A DNA stretch of 64,000 bases from Alphaproteobacteria bacterium (GTDB lineage: Bacteria > Pseudomonadota > Alphaproteobacteria > DSM-16000 > Inquilinaceae): positions 1 to 64,000 of the forward strand of contig JANQGH010000047.1 in NCBI GenBank assembly GCA_028277405.1, in the 5' to 3' direction. Position 1 is the first letter of the stretch. Each line of letters starts with the position of its first letter. Positions 37,100 through 45,429 of the stretch are shown here, one piece after another. The notes beneath the pieces are model-generated. The model ran no database searches. It saw only the letters and a program-made list of their open reading frames with translations, and was not told the DNA's origin. The position numbers and the translations under genes were made by a program.

Positions 37100-37534
37100 T
37101 CAAGCCGCCTTCAGTGTTTTGGCCGTCGGGACGCGGAGGATGCCGACCGCGACCAGCAACGCGGCCACCGCGCTGATCACGGCAATCCACAGCCCGAAGC
37201 CGATGGTTTGCACCGGGCTTGTGCCGCCAATGCCCTGCCCCATCACCAGGAAGTAAGCAAAAACGAGCAACAGCACGAGACCGCCGAGGCCGATCATCAA
37301 CCGCGCCGGGCCCCACCGAAATAGGGCGAACAGAAGCGCCAGAAGAGAGAACAGGGGCACCAGCCACAGGGCGTAGAGCGGACCCGCGTACCGGATAGAT
37401 TCGGTCAGCGGCATGAGGGCCATGTCGAAGCCCGACAGCGCGTGGGCGAAGGCCTGGATCCAGGGCAGAAAGAACGTCACGATCAGCAACGCCGCGCACA
37501 TGATCGCCGGCAGGCGGGCACCTCTAGCAGCCAT
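37100..37534 (-). CDS. Hypothetical four-helix membrane protein
   Basis: 144 residues with four hydrophobic helices: about 9-27 (ending FFLPWIQAF), 50-72, 78-97 and 108-134. The loop between helices 1 and 2 carries the pattern HALSGFDMALMPLTESIRYAG. No family recognised. The FLPW motif after helix 1 is shared in style with the membrane protein inside the leu operon. Confidence 0.75.
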   Translation of the reverse strand: MAARGARLPAIMCAALLIVTFFLPWIQAFAHALSGFDMALMPLTESIRYAGPLYALWLVPLFSLLALLFALFRWGPARLMIGLGGLVLLLVFAYFLVMGQGIGGTSPVQTIGFGLWIAVISAVAALLVAVGILRVPTAKTLKAA

Positions 37535-37711
37535 CTGACACCCCTCGTGAACCGCTCGCCGACCCCGGAGCCGGACGCGGGACGGCGTGCGAACCAGTCT
37601 ATCGACAGGGTGCGTTGCTCACGCGGCGGCCGCATGACCTGTTTGGGTCATGCGGGTTTTTGGGGGGCTTTGCCCGATCGCGCTGCGATGGCGCCGTGAC
37701 GCCGCGTCCGG

Positions 37712-38446
37712 TCAGCCGCTCTGCGCGATGCGCTCCAGCAGGTCCGCCGTCGCCAGGGGTGCGGTCACCATCGCGTCGTGTCCGGTGGCCAGTTCCGAGA
37801 CGGGCCAGCCCGCCGCCTTGACCCGTTGCAGGCCCAACACGGCCGGTCCGTAGGCCGGTGAGGTGCAGGTGATGTAGTGGGCGGGCAAGCCATTGCCGGT
37901 CGGGCCGTTCAGGGTCAGCGGCGTGGAGAATGTCACGACCGGGTGCGGTGTCAGCCGGGGCGCGACGAAGGCCGCATCGTCCGGATCGGTGACGCCGAAG
38001 CTTTCGACCGGGGCGATCGGCAGGCTGATCCCGCCGCTGCTCTCTTCGGCGGCCTTTTGACGGTCGGCGGCGATGTCGGGCGGCAGCAGGCCGAACCAGG
38101 TCTCGCCGTTCTCCATAACGGCGCCGTCGAGATAGATCAGCGAGGCGATCCTGTCGGGCACCGCATCGGCCGCCCCCGTGATCGGCGCCCCGCCGAAGCT
38201 GTGGCCGACCAGGACGACCTGGTTCAGATCCTCCCAGCGCAGGTGATTGACGATGTCCGCGACGAAGACGTCCATCGTGATGTCGCGGGACAGAAGGTGG
38301 GACCGCTCGCCAAGGCCGGTCTGGGTCGGCGTCAGAACCCGGTGGCCGCGCGCCCGCAGAATGTCCGCCACACGCTGCCAGCACCAGCCGCCATGCCAGA
38401 CGCCGTGGACCAGGACGAAGGTTCGGCTTTGTTGGGCATCGGGCAT
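37712..38446 (-). CDS. Alpha/beta-hydrolase (MES/MenH-like esterase)
   Basis: 244 residues. FVLVHGVWHGGWCWQRVADIL is the oxyanion-hole segment typical of methylesterase-like hydrolases. The nucleophile elbow is GHSFGGAPI; the acid is likely the Asp in LIYLDGA, or one in the PxESFGVTDPDDAAF region. The catalytic His is in ELATGHDAMVTAP. Cytosolic; natural ester unknown. Confidence 0.88.
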   Translation of the reverse strand: MPDAQQSRTFVLVHGVWHGGWCWQRVADILRARGHRVLTPTQTGLGERSHLLSRDITMDVFVADIVNHLRWEDLNQVVLVGHSFGGAPITGAADAVPDRIASLIYLDGAVMENGETWFGLLPPDIAADRQKAAEESSGGISLPIAPVESFGVTDPDDAAFVAPRLTPHPVVTFSTPLTLNGPTGNGLPAHYITCTSPAYGPAVLGLQRVKAAGWPVSELATGHDAMVTAPLATADLLERIAQSG

Positions 38447-38536
38447 TGTCGGGCCTCAGACATCGGGTGGTCGACCCACTGGTACCGCCTTGAAGGCGGC
38501 GTCACAAGCGCTCGCGCGCTGCCCGGTTGGTGATGT

Positions 38537-38965
38537 CTAGGCCGCGCCTTTCTCCGCGCGCGACCGCTTGTTGCCCTTCGGTCCCGGCTTCATGACGAAG
38601 CGGTGGTCTTCGACCAGTTGCAACAGGTCGAAGGAACTGATCATGCCGACCACTTTCTTCTCGTGCGTGACCACGGCGTGGTGGATCTTGTTCTTGCGCA
38701 TCATGCGCGCGGCGGCGCTGACATCGTTGTAGGCGGGCAGCGCAAAGACCTGTTCGGTCATGATCGAGTTGATGGGCGTCGCCGGCTTCAGATCGGCCAT
38801 CAGGTCGACGCTGCTGACCACGCCCAGCAATTCCTGTTCCGGCCCGACCACCGGGACGGCGTGGATGCTGTTATTGCCCATCATGGCCCGAACATGTTCC
38901 ACCGAATGGTGGGGTTGGGCACAGACAACCTGGGTTGCCATCAGGTCGGCGATTTTGGTGTTCAT
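38537..38965 (-). CDS. Two-CBS-domain protein
   Basis: 142 residues made of a tandem CBS pair: IADLMATQVVCAQPHHSVEHVRAMMGNNSIHAVPVVG and INSIMTEQVFALPAYNDVSAAARMMRKNKIHHAVVTHEKKVVGMISSFDLL. The C-terminal tail is basic (KPGPKGNKRSRAEK). Such free-standing pairs bind adenine nucleotides and act as energy sensors. No partner enzyme is nearby; it is downstream of the globin gene with a hairpin in between. Confidence 0.92.
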   Translation of the reverse strand: MNTKIADLMATQVVCAQPHHSVEHVRAMMGNNSIHAVPVVGPEQELLGVVSSVDLMADLKPATPINSIMTEQVFALPAYNDVSAAARMMRKNKIHHAVVTHEKKVVGMISSFDLLQLVEDHRFVMKPGPKGNKRSRAEKGAA

Positions 38966-39009
38966 GGTCTCCGCAACCCCTCATCCATCGAATGTCGGAT
39001 CACGGTATG

Positions 39010-39028
39010 GCCCGGCATGCCGCCGGGC
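39010..39028 (-). terminator. Hairpin between the globin and CBS genes
   Basis: GCCCGGC-ATGCC-GCCGGGC, perfect 7-bp stem, 28 bases after the globin stop in the direction of reading and 45 bases before the CBS gene start. No T-tract; possible intrinsic pause or transcript boundary. Confidence 0.4.
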
Positions 39029-39055
39029 ATTGAGCCATGTCAACCGGCCTGGCGC

Positions 39056-39505
39056 TCAACCATCCGCCAGCGTCACCGTGCCCATGCGGGACGCGTCGCG
39101 CCATGCGGCGTTGCGCATGACGTCGGCGATGAAGCCATAGGCGTCGGCCCAGGCCAGTTCCGCCTCCGCGCTCCAGCGCGCGCCCATCGCCTGTTCCAGC
39201 GTCCACAACAGCGCCGCCCCGACGGAATCGTAATGCGCGTCGGTGACGCCATAGCCGGTATGGCGCCGGCCCAGATCCTCCAACGTCGGCAGCAGGAGCT
39301 CGAAATGATCCAGCCCTTGGACGACGCCCGCCAGCGCGGTCATCAGCTTGTTCGATTGTGCCGTCAGGTCGGCCTCGGCGAACAGGCGACGGGTGGTCGG
39401 GTCGATTTCGAACAGGCGGGCGTAGAACAACAGGGCCGCATCCGCGCCCATCACCGCCACCTCGTCCCAGGTTTGGCGCAATAGCTGTATCTGTGTCGGC
39501 GTCAT
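39056..39505 (-). CDS. Single-domain globin
   Basis: 149 residues, the length of a bacterial single-domain haemoglobin. LRQTWDEVAVMGADAALLFYARLFEIDPTTRRLF covers helices A to C with the conserved Phe residues. The proximal haem histidine is in LGRRHTGYGVTDAHYDSVGAALLWTLEQAMGARW. There is no C-terminal FAD domain, so it needs a separate reductase for any NO dioxygenase role. Possibly oxygen or NO binding. Confidence 0.88.
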   Translation of the reverse strand: MTPTQIQLLRQTWDEVAVMGADAALLFYARLFEIDPTTRRLFAEADLTAQSNKLMTALAGVVQGLDHFELLLPTLEDLGRRHTGYGVTDAHYDSVGAALLWTLEQAMGARWSAEAELAWADAYGFIADVMRNAAWRDASRMGTVTLADG

Positions 39506-39586
39506 TGGTTCTCTCCTTCGGCGGCGTGTCCGTCGGGGGAGCTCTGCTTCGGATCGATGGGCACGGATGCGGTGGCTGGCCGGGCT

Positions 39587-39802
39587 TTAAGAGCCCCAAC
39601 CGTGACGCATGGCGTTGATCTTCGCCCCTTGCCGCACGCGTTTGCGGCGGTGTCTCAGCACGGCGCGGATCAGGTCGTGAGCGGCCTTGGATCGCTCCAG
39701 CCGCGCCCGGCGCATGGCCCGCTGCTTCTCCTGGTGCCAGTCGTCCGACAGGTTCCGCTGGGCGCGCTTGCCGGCCTTGGGTGACGTGTAGGTTTCGCGC
39801 AC
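39587..39802 (-). CDS. Small basic protein of unknown function
   Basis: 71 residues from GTG 39802. The ribosome site GAGGAGA is ideally placed seven bases upstream on the minus strand, which is the main argument that it is real. Composition is strongly basic (about 16 Arg and 6 Lys), with a predicted amphipathic helix (HQEKQRAMRRARLERSKAAHDLIRAVLRHRR). It might bind nucleic acid or ribosomes. No family recognised. Divergent from a LysR gene. Confidence 0.6.
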   Translation of the reverse strand: MRETYTSPKAGKRAQRNLSDDWHQEKQRAMRRARLERSKAAHDLIRAVLRHRRKRVRQGAKINAMRHGWGS

Positions 39803-39950
39803 TGTTCTCTCCTCAGGCTTCCCACCGCCTGCTGATGGCCAGCATTCGATGGCGGCGTGAATTGGGCGTAAAGGCGCGACGCTTGCCGCGACGTTTCACG
39901 ACGGACCACACAACCGGTCCCGTCGCGCCCAGCTTTACGCCGCCACAAAC

Positions 39951-39990
39951 ATCAGATAAAATGAATTAATAAGATGAATTTGATCTCTGG
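39951..39990. promoter_or_regulatory. AT-rich LysR promoter region with direct repeats
   Basis: A 40-base AT-rich island before the LysR gene holds ATGAATT twice (39961-39967, 39974-39980), 13 bases apart, and ATCA/TGAT at its flanks (ATCAG 39951-39955, TTGAT 39980-39984). Probably the promoter and LysR autoregulatory site. Confidence 0.4.
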
Positions 39991-39999
39991 AAGTGATTG

Positions 40000-40944
40000 A
40001 TGGATTTGTCCGACCTGCGCATCTTTCGCGCCGTGGTCGAAGAAGGCGGCGTCACCAAGGCGGCCGCCCGGCTGCACCGGGTACAGTCCAACGTCACGAC
40101 GCGCGTGCGCCAGCTCGAGGAGGATCTGGGCGTTCCGCTGTTCCTGCGCGAAGGCAAGCGGCTGCATTTGGCGCCTGCCGGGCAGGTGCTGCTGGACTAT
40201 GCCAGCCGGCTGCTGGCCTTGTCGGACGAAGCGCGGGAGGCGGTGCAGGACTCGCGCCCGCGCGGCGTCTTCCGCCTGGGCTCGATGGAGAGCACGGCGG
40301 CCGTGCGCCTACCGGAACCGCTGGCGGAGTATCACCGCCGGTTTCCGGATGTCCGGCTGGAGCTGAGCACGGGCAATCCCGAGCAGTTGAGCGCCCGGCT
40401 GCTGCGCGGGGATCTGGACGCCGCCTTTGTCGTCGAACCGATCGCGGAGGCGCCGTTTGAAAAGGCGCCCGCGTTCGAGGAGGAACTGGCCATCGTCGCG
40501 GCAGCGCATCACGCGCCGGTCGGGCCCGATTGCGATCTGCCGCCGGCCGTGATCGCGTTCGAGGCCGGATGCCCCCACCGCAAGCGGCTGGAAGCCTGGT
40601 ATGCCGACCGCGACGCGGTTTTCGAGCGGGTGATCGAGATGACGTCCTATCACGCCATGCTGGGCTGCGTGGCCGCCGGCATGGGCATTGCCCTCTTGCC
40701 CAGAAGCGTTCTGGCGACGTTTCCCGAGACCACGCGCCTGGCGGTCTATGACCTGCCGCCTGGCCTCGACAGGACCAAGACGGTGCTGATCTGGCGCAAG
40801 GGCGGCGGCGCGCCGAAGATCGCCGCGCTGCTGGACATTCTGGGCGATCTCCGCGCGGGCGATCTCCCCGCTGACAATCCTAGTGCAGCGTCGCCCCCTC
40901 CGGGCGGGCAATCTCAGACGGCGGCTCCAGCGCCCCGGTCATGA
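40000..40944 (+). CDS. LysR-family transcriptional regulator
   Basis: 314 residues from ATG 40000; the preceding TTG is an alternative. The DNA-binding N-terminus is DLSDLRIFRAVVEEGGVTKAAARLHRVQSNVTTRVRQLEEDLG, and the effector domain contains the usual GxxxLGSMES and GCVAAGMGIALLPRSVL segments. The last 20 or so residues (PSAASPPPGGQSQ) are low-complexity and antisense to the end of frcA; the two reading frames overlap convergently by 65 bases. Target genes unknown. Confidence 0.9.
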   Translation: MDLSDLRIFRAVVEEGGVTKAAARLHRVQSNVTTRVRQLEEDLGVPLFLREGKRLHLAPAGQVLLDYASRLLALSDEAREAVQDSRPRGVFRLGSMESTAAVRLPEPLAEYHRRFPDVRLELSTGNPEQLSARLLRGDLDAAFVVEPIAEAPFEKAPAFEEELAIVAAAHHAPVGPDCDLPPAVIAFEAGCPHRKRLEAWYADRDAVFERVIEMTSYHAMLGCVAAGMGIALLPRSVLATFPETTRLAVYDLPPGLDRTKTVLIWRKGGGAPKIAALLDILGDLRAGDLPADNPSAASPPPGGQSQTAAPAPRS

Positions 40945-41686
40945 TCGCCACCGCGTCGGACATCGAAATCTCGTCGGCCCGAACCACCGCGTGGCGCTTG
41001 CCCAGGCGATGGATGTGGATGCGGTCGGCGACCTCGAACACGTGGGGCATATTGTGCGAGATCAGCACGATGGCCATGCCGCGCGCCTGCACGTCCTTGA
41101 TCAAGTCCAGCACGCGGCGGCTTTCCTTCACGCCCAAGGCCGCCGTCGGCTCGTCCATGATGACGAACTTGGTGGCGAACGCCGCGGCGCGCGCGACCGC
41201 CACGCCCTGGCGCTGACCGCCGGACAGGGTCTCGACCAGCTGGTCGATGTTCTGGATGGTCAACAGGCCCAGCTCTGTCAGCTTGTCCCGGGCGAACGCC
41301 TTCATGCGCTTTTTGTCCAGCATGCGGAAGGTTTTGCCCAGAACGCCGCCGCGAAACAGCTCGCGGCCCAGGAACAGATTGTCGGCGATCGACAGGGCCG
41401 GCGACAGGGCCAGGTTCTGATAGACGATCTCGATGCCCTTGTCGCGCGCGTCGATCGGCGTCGCGAACTGCACCGGCTGGCCGTCCAGCAGGATCTGGCC
41501 GTCGTCCGGCACCACCGCGCCGCACAGCGACTTCACCATGGTCGACTTACCCGCGCCATTGTCGCCGATCACCGCCAGGATCTCACCGGGATAGAGCTCG
41601 AAATCCGCCTGGTCCATGGCGGTGACCCGGCCATAGCGCTTGACCAGCTTGTTGGCCTGCAGGACAGGTTTGAGTGTCTCTTCCAT
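40880..41686 (-). CDS. frcA: Sugar ABC transporter ATP-binding protein (FrcA-like)
   Basis: 268 residues from ATG 41686, overlapping the permease stop by one base (TGATG). One ATPase domain: Walker A GDNGAGKST (41-49), signature LSGGQRQGVAVARA, Walker B FVIMDEPTAALGVKE and switch His in LISHNM. A single domain, rather than the double domain of RbsA, together with the LGV after the Walker B, is typical of fructose-type FrcA. Energises FrcBC uptake. Convergent overlap with the LysR gene at its 3' end. Confidence 0.92.
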   Translation of the reverse strand: MEETLKPVLQANKLVKRYGRVTAMDQADFELYPGEILAVIGDNGAGKSTMVKSLCGAVVPDDGQILLDGQPVQFATPIDARDKGIEIVYQNLALSPALSIADNLFLGRELFRGGVLGKTFRMLDKKRMKAFARDKLTELGLLTIQNIDQLVETLSGGQRQGVAVARAAAFATKFVIMDEPTAALGVKESRRVLDLIKDVQARGMAIVLISHNMPHVFEVADRIHIHRLGKRHAVVRADEISMSDAVAIMTGALEPPSEIARPEGATLH

Positions 41687-42783
41687 CACCCGGATACCTT
41701 TCTCAGCCATTGGTCGATCGCGACCGCGATGATGATCAGAAGGCCGACCGCGAAGTCCTGCCACAGCACATCGACACCCGACAGGTTCAGCCCGGACCGG
41801 AAGACGCCCACGATCAGCGCACCGATCAGCGTGCCGATGATAGACCCCCTGCCGCCGAACAGCGAGCAGCCGCCGATCACCACGGCCGTGATGGAATCGA
41901 GATTGCCTTCCTGAAAGCTTTGCGGCGAGACGGAGCCGACCCGGCCGATCGCCGCCCAGGCCGCGATGGCACACAGGAACCCGCCGATGACGTAGACCGA
42001 GGTCAGCACGCGGTTGACCCGGATGCCCGACAGGCCCGCCGCCTCGGCATCGTCGCCGACGGCGTAGACATGCCGCCCCCAAGGCGTCCAGTTCAGCAGG
42101 TACCAGAACAGGGCGAACAGGAACAGCATCAGGAACGAGCCGGTGGTGAACTGGAACCCGAGAATATCGATGCGCTCGCCGAACCATTTCAGCATCGGCG
42201 CGGTGGCGTCGATGTCCTGGCTGCGGATCGATTGGGATTCCGAATACCAAAGGTTCAGCGCGAAGAAGATCGACCAGGTGCCCAGCGTGACGATGAAGGG
42301 CGGCAGGCGCAGGCGGGTGACCAGGAAACCGTTGATCGCGCCGCACAAGGCACCGACCGCGAAACCGATCAGGATGGCGATCGGCGCCGGAATGCCGAAA
42401 TTCACCGCCAGCTTGCCCATCACGACCGAGCTTAAGACCATGATGGCGGCGACCGAGAGGTCGATGCCGGCGGTGAGGATGATCAGTGTCTGGGCCACGC
42501 CCAGAATGCCGATGATCGTGACCTGCTGGATGATCAGCGAGATGTTGAACGGCGTGAAGAAATTGTTCGCGATCACGCCGAACACCAGAACGCTGACCAT
42601 CAGCACGATGACCGGAACCAAGGTCGGGTTCGCATGAAGAATGTGCTGCACGCTGCCGACCAGGGATCGGTCCCGATCCTGGAACGAGGCGACGTCCGTC
42701 GCGCTCTGGTCCAGGACCTTCTCGAAATCCTGCATCCCGCGCTTCGGGCGCCCGTCACCGTTCGGGCCGCTTTGGTCCGTCAT
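41686..42783 (-). CDS. frcC: Sugar ABC transporter permease (FrcC-like)
   Basis: 365 residues. Ten or so hydrophobic helices of the RbsC/FrcC type, with LGVAQTLIILTAGIDLSVAAIMVLSS and the cytoplasmic coupling loop GRVGSVSPQSFQEGNLDSITAVVIGGCSLFGGRGSIIGTLIGALIVG. A 60-residue hydrophilic N-terminal extension precedes the first helix, which is also normal for FrcC. Co-translated with frcA; a strong hairpin lies between it and frcB. Confidence 0.95.
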   Translation of the reverse strand: MTDQSGPNGDGRPKRGMQDFEKVLDQSATDVASFQDRDRSLVGSVQHILHANPTLVPVIVLMVSVLVFGVIANNFFTPFNISLIIQQVTIIGILGVAQTLIILTAGIDLSVAAIMVLSSVVMGKLAVNFGIPAPIAILIGFAVGALCGAINGFLVTRLRLPPFIVTLGTWSIFFALNLWYSESQSIRSQDIDATAPMLKWFGERIDILGFQFTTGSFLMLFLFALFWYLLNWTPWGRHVYAVGDDAEAAGLSGIRVNRVLTSVYVIGGFLCAIAAWAAIGRVGSVSPQSFQEGNLDSITAVVIGGCSLFGGRGSIIGTLIGALIVGVFRSGLNLSGVDVLWQDFAVGLLIIIAVAIDQWLRKVSG

Positions 42784-42811
42784 CGGTCTTCCTCCCCCAA
42801 GGTGGCAACCG

Positions 42812-42837
42812 GGCAGGGCGGGCTCAGCCGCCCTGCC
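42812..42837 (-). other. Stem-loop between frcB and frcC
   Basis: GGCAGGGCGG-GCTCAG-CCGCCCTGCC, a perfect 10-bp stem, in the 85-base gap after frcB. In other sugar ABC operons such hairpins protect the binding-protein message from decay and lower permease synthesis; here that is inferred from position. Confidence 0.65.
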
Positions 42838-42868
42838 GCTGGCTTATGCTTCTTGTCTCAGGCTGCCA

Positions 42869-43891
42869 CTAACCCCAGCACCGTTCCAGGCCTTCGGCCG
42901 AGGTGATCGAATCGATGCCGTCGACGGGCTGGTCGGTCACCAGCACAACGCCGGTGTTGAAGAAATCGAGGCCCTCGGTGTTGGCCGGCACGGTGCCGTT
43001 GTTCGCATGCTCAACGACGGCTTCCACGCCCATGGAGGCCATCAGCAACGGGAACTGCATCGAGGTCGCCCCGATGATGCCTTCGGCGACGTTCTGCACG
43101 CCTGGGCAGCCGCCATCGACCGAGACGATCAGCACCTGGTCGGCCAGGCCGAAGCTGTTCAGCGCCTCATAGGCGCCGGCGGCCGCCGGCTCGTTGATCG
43201 TGTAGACGACGTTGATGCTGGGGTCGCGCTGTAACAGGTTTTCCATCGCCGTGCGGCCGCCCTCTTCGGCGCCGCCGGTGATGTCGTGGCCGACGATGCG
43301 CGGATCATCCTCGTCGCCGATCACGTTGGGGTCGTTCACGTCGATGCCGAAGCCCTGCATGAAGCCCTGGTCGCGCAGCACGTCGACCGTGACCTGCGCC
43401 TCGGACAGATCGAGCATGCCGATCCGTGCGTTCGCGGCCTCGTCGCCCAGGGTCGCCGCCGCCCACTGGCCGATCAGCAGGCCGGCCTGGAAATTGTCGG
43501 TCGCGAAGGTCGCATCGGCCGCGTCGATCGGGTCCAGCGGCGTGTCCAGCGCGATGACCAGCAGGCCGGCCTCGCGCGCCCGCTCCACCGACGGCACGAT
43601 GCCGGCCGTGTCCGACGGCGTGATCAGAATGCCGGCGGCCTCGGCGGCAATCAGGCTTTCGATCGCCTCGATCTGGGCCTCGTTGTCGCCGTCATAGGCG
43701 CCGGCGAACGAGCGCAGCTCGACGCCGAGATCCTCCGCGATCGCCTCGGCGCCGTTGCGCATCATGACGAAGAAGGGGTTGGTGTCGGTCTTGGTGATCA
43801 GGCCGACGATGATCTCCTGGCTCATGGCAGGCACAGCCGTCATGCACAAAGTGGCGGCGGCCGTCAGGGTGGTCAGGGAAAGGGATTTCAT
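42869..43891 (-). CDS. frcB: Sugar ABC transporter periplasmic binding protein (FrcB-like)
   Basis: 340 residues with a signal peptide (about 1-24, AVPAMS). The mature protein is a type I periplasmic binding protein: [60 protein letters not shown], and [17 protein letters not shown]. The C-terminus LERCWG and overall layout resemble FrcB of Sinorhizobium, which binds fructose, mannose and ribose. First gene of a leftward frcB-frcC-frcA operon divergent from a ROK regulator. Confidence 0.93.
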   Translation of the reverse strand: MKSLSLTTLTAAATLCMTAVPAMSQEIIVGLITKTDTNPFFVMMRNGAEAIAEDLGVELRSFAGAYDGDNEAQIEAIESLIAAEAAGILITPSDTAGIVPSVERAREAGLLVIALDTPLDPIDAADATFATDNFQAGLLIGQWAAATLGDEAANARIGMLDLSEAQVTVDVLRDQGFMQGFGIDVNDPNVIGDEDDPRIVGHDITGGAEEGGRTAMENLLQRDPSINVVYTINEPAAAGAYEALNSFGLADQVLIVSVDGGCPGVQNVAEGIIGATSMQFPLLMASMGVEAVVEHANNGTVPANTEGLDFFNTGVVLVTDQPVDGIDSITSAEGLERCWG

Positions 43892-44027
43892 CTTGTCTTC
43901 CTCCCAAATGTTTCATTTCGTCTCGGCTTGCGCCGGTTGATGCCGTCGAAACGGCGAACGATGCGCTGGTCTCTTGTCGCCTCGGATCGCTCCATCTAGC
44001 GTCTGACGGGATTGGGTGTCAATAAAT

Positions 44028-44042
44028 AAATCAATCTGATTT
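44028..44042. promoter_or_regulatory. Predicted ROK operator, frcB-proximal
   Basis: AAATCAATCTGATTT, a perfect palindrome with AAATCA/TGATTT arms, 137 bases from the frcB start. It has the same AAATC-N5-GATTT form as the second site 78 bases away. Confidence 0.5.
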
Positions 44043-44105
44043 TGTTATTGAACTGTAAGCCTTTCAGACGCGCGTAGGCAACCATGCGCATGGTCCAGTA
44101 AAACT

Positions 44106-44120
44106 AAATCACATAGATTT
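44106..44120. promoter_or_regulatory. Predicted ROK operator, regulator-proximal
   Basis: AAATCACATAGATTT, extended by T/A on each side to TAAATC-N5-GATTTA. It lies 81 bases before the ROK gene. The pair sits in the 309-base divergent intergenic region 43892-44200, which is otherwise empty; a longer AAATAAATC/GATTTATTT inverted repeat (44024-44032/44116-44124) spans both. Confidence 0.5.
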
Positions 44121-44200
44121 ATTTGCATCAAGCGGCTTATCGGCGCATGATGGGGATAGATGCGTGATCATCCCGGTCACGAAGGCGGACCAACACCCCG

Positions 44201-45409
44201 ATGCAGTATGACAGGGGCACGCTGGCGGGCGAGCAGACCGGCCTGCGGGCTTACAACAGACGCACGATCCTCAATCTGATCCGCCAGTCGGGCGCGCTGC
44301 CCAAGGCCGAAATCGCCCGTCTCACCGGCCTCAGCGGCCAGTCGGTTTCCGTCATCGTCAACGGCTTGCTGAAGGAAAAGCTGGTCCGCAAGGAAGGCAA
44401 GGTGCGCGGCAAGGTCGGGCAGCCGACGACCCCGATCGCGTTGAACGAGGATGGCGCCTTCTCCATCGGCGTAAAAATCGGCCGACGCAGCCTAGAGGTC
44501 TCGCTGGTCAACTTCCTGGGACAAGGCATCAAGCGCAGCCAAGTCTTCTACGATGCCCCGAGGGTCAGCGAGGTCGAGCAGATCCTGAGGACCGAACTGG
44601 CCGGCGTGCTTGACGGCATCGGGCAGGCCACCCGCGACCGGATCGTCGGCGTTGGTGTCGCCATGCCCAGCCTGTTGCACGAATGGGCCGATGTGATGGG
44701 CCTGGCGGCCGCCGACCTGGTGGATTGGCGCGGCCTGGATGTCGCCGCCCTGGTGTCGGACATCGTGGGCATGCCGGTGGAGATCTACAACGACGCCACC
44801 GCCGCCTGCGCGGCTGAGATGGTGTTGGGCAATGCCATGACCCGGTCCAGCGCGTTCTATCTGTTCATCGGCACCTTCATTGGCGGCGGCATCGTGCTCG
44901 ATCGCCGGCTGTTCACCGGCCCGCAGGGCAATGCCGGCGCCATCGGGCCGATACCGGTGCCGGCGGCGGGCGGCGGGGTTGAACAGCTTCTCGCCAATGG
45001 CTCGCTATTCACCCTCGATCAGGCGTTGATCGCCGAGGGCATCCCTTCGCAGGGTGAGATTGCCGACCGGGTCCAAGACCCGCGCGCGGCCGCACCGGTA
45101 CGACGTTGGCGGGAACGGGCCAGCGAGGTCATCGCCTTTGCCGTCGCCAGCGCGGTCTCGGTGATCGATTTCGAGGAAGTCATCATCGATGCCATGCTGC
45201 ATCCGCCGGACATCCAGGCGATCGTCGACGATGTGCGCCTTGCCCTGCGCCAGATCGACCTGACCGGCACCAGCCAGACCGTGATCAAGCCGGGCACGAT
45301 CGGCCCCACGGCGCGCGTTTCCGGCGCCGCGGTCCTGCCGCTAATCCGCCAGTTTTCGCCCGACCAGATGCTGCTGTTGAAGAACCCCGCCTCGGTGCTG
45401 CCGGTCTGA
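44201..45409 (+). CDS. ROK-family transcriptional regulator of the sugar operon
   Basis: 402 residues. An N-terminal winged helix (YNRRTILNLIRQSGALPKAEIARLTGLSGQSVSVIVNGLLKEKLV) is followed by a sugar-kinase-like fold: FSIGVKIGRRSLEVSLV, GVGVAMPSLL, VEIYNDATAACAAEMVLG, and IGTFIGGGIVLDRRLFTGPQGNAGAIG. The ROK zinc signature CxCGxxGC is absent; the corresponding segment reads GPIPVPAAGG. Divergent from frcB, so it is probably its repressor, as FrcR is in rhizobia. Confidence 0.9.
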   Translation: MQYDRGTLAGEQTGLRAYNRRTILNLIRQSGALPKAEIARLTGLSGQSVSVIVNGLLKEKLVRKEGKVRGKVGQPTTPIALNEDGAFSIGVKIGRRSLEVSLVNFLGQGIKRSQVFYDAPRVSEVEQILRTELAGVLDGIGQATRDRIVGVGVAMPSLLHEWADVMGLAAADLVDWRGLDVAALVSDIVGMPVEIYNDATAACAAEMVLGNAMTRSSAFYLFIGTFIGGGIVLDRRLFTGPQGNAGAIGPIPVPAAGGGVEQLLANGSLFTLDQALIAEGIPSQGEIADRVQDPRAAAPVRRWRERASEVIAFAVASAVSVIDFEEVIIDAMLHPPDIQAIVDDVRLALRQIDLTGTSQTVIKPGTIGPTARVSGAAVLPLIRQFSPDQMLLLKNPASVLPV

Positions 45410-45429
45410 GACAGGCTTTGGCCGGCGCG

